DNA of 64,000 nt, taken from positions 1,435,001 through 1,499,000 of the forward strand of contig JAEMWC010000006.1 of NCBI GenBank assembly GCA_016490735.1, written 5' to 3'. Below the pieces are notes generated by a model. That model searched no databases and had not been told where the DNA came from. It worked only from the letters and a program-made list of their open reading frames with translations. This DNA is from Pachyseris speciosa (Eukaryota; Cnidaria; Anthozoa; Scleractinia; Pachyseridae). This document shows, piece by piece, positions 63,370-64,000 of this stretch. Made by a program: the position numbers and the translations under genes. The number at the start of each line of letters is the position of its first letter. Within the stretch, counting starts at the first letter, position 1.

Positions 63370-64000
63370 ATGTTGCTGAATTTTGGCCGCTGGTCTACGT
63401 TCGATCTCTCAGGAGTGGTCGGCCGCCATTTTGGACCACCTAGTGACGTTACTCCTGGTGTTTTGACCTATTCCAGCGCCGTCCTCAAGTCAATTGGAAA
63501 AACCCAACCGAAATTAGGTCTTACAAGGGAGCTATGGCTAAAGCTCGACGAGCTTGGGATCAGGAAGCGGTTTCGATCGAAACGTGGTGGGCGAATGAGA
63601 AAGAAACCAGGAATAGAACCAGTAAGCTTGTCCGAGTTGTCCGACCTTGACTTGTCAGTTCCTAACCATTTACCATCTTCTCCTTACCAAACCCAATGGT
63701 TTCCGGGTATTTTGATGGCGAATGTACGATCACTACGCTTCAAAGTGGATGAACTTCAAGCCGTGGTAAATTTAAATTTACCAGGCATTATTTGTATCAC
63801 AGAAACCTGGCTGGACCCCGCCATTGGCGATTCTGCTATCTCGCTTAACGGTTTTTGTTGTTTTAGGAGTGATCGCATGGCTGGATACGGAGGTGTTTGT
63901 ACATATGTTAACTCTCATATTCCCTGTAAACGACTAGTGGACTTTGAGTCTCCGGATGTTGAATCCCTCTGGCTTACAATCAGGCCCTTCCGACTACCGC
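63370..64000 (+). CDS. LINE endonuclease ORF, runs off the window
   Basis: Open from ATG at 63370 to the window end (210 codons, no stop). A basic leader (MLLNFGRWSTFDLSGVVGRH, ELWLKLDELGIRKRFRSKRG) precedes an APE-type endonuclease start: GILMANVRSLRFKVDELQAV, then GIICITETWLDP (the catalytic Glu region, TETW), GYGGVCTYVNSHIPC and SLWLTIRPFR. This matches the N-terminus of CR1-like ORF2. The upstream 63200-63369 is probably its 5' UTR. Being uninterrupted, it may be a recent copy. Confidence 0.75.
   Translation, partial: MLLNFGRWSTFDLSGVVGRHFGPPSDVTPGVLTYSSAVLKSIGKTQPKLGLTRELWLKLDELGIRKRFRSKRGGRMRKKPGIEPVSLSELSDLDLSVPNHLPSSPYQTQWFPGILMANVRSLRFKVDELQAVVNLNLPGIICITETWLDPAIGDSAISLNGFCCFRSDRMAGYGGVCTYVNSHIPCKRLVDFESPDVESLWLTIRPFRLP

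Overview
This is eukaryotic, transposon-rich DNA from an animal, most likely an anthozoan cnidarian such as a stony coral. The reasons are short phase-1 exons with GT-AG introns encoding SRCR and EGF modules, vertebrate-type TTAGGG arrays, CR1/Jockey- and L1/Tx1-like LINEs, tRNA-derived SINEs, hammerhead-ribozyme retrozymes, and P2X7-C-like and THAP domains of kinds common in cnidarian mobile DNA. The species call is an inference. There are no bacterial operons, CRISPR arrays or rRNA genes.

The backbone is a pair of tandem paralogous loci on the + strand, about 32 kb apart. Locus A (6602-15779) is intact from its first visible exon to its stop: three SRCR exons, two EGF exons, one truncated EGF exon and a last exon with a membrane segment and a tyrosine-rich tail. 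Every exon starts and ends in phase 1 and the seven exons join in frame. No signal-peptide exon was found, so the 5' end is missing. Locus B (34051-58880) repeats the same exon order, with four extra SRCR exons at its start, but it is a pseudogene. It has a frameshift, two TGG-to-TGA stops, lost splice sites, a retrozyme inserted in an exon, a deletion of most of one exon, a broken EGF exon, tail frameshifts and a LINE replacing the C-terminus.

The most striking noncoding feature is a repeat of about 255 bp that carries a complete type I hammerhead ribozyme (core, GGCC/GGCC stem II, palindromic stem III, GUC cleavage triplet, two-part stem I). Five ribozyme copies lie in three insertions (8779-9855, 39390-40129, 51432-51741), each with a 14- or 18-bp target-site duplication. 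Two of the insertions share one architecture: inverted retrozyme units around a LINE- or SINE-type tail.

Layout: 1-6600 has small orphan ORFs, decayed repeat genes and a ~540-bp palindrome holding two mirror-image tRNA-Thr-like genes. 6602-15779 is locus A. 16-33 kb is a field of MITEs, foldbacks, SINEs and microsatellites, including a 664-bp TIR element with an open ORF and a 3x445-bp tandem array of a promoter plus first exon. 34-39 kb is the 5' half of locus B. 39-51 kb is its huge intron, holding a retrozyme/SINE composite, TTAA-flanked elements (one of 3.7 kb with THAP and P2X7-C-like coding), a duplicated telomere-repeat block and a CR1-like LINE. 51-59 kb is the 3' half of locus B with a decayed hAT transposase. 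59-64 kb is LINE sequence, ending in an open LINE endonuclease ORF that runs off the window.
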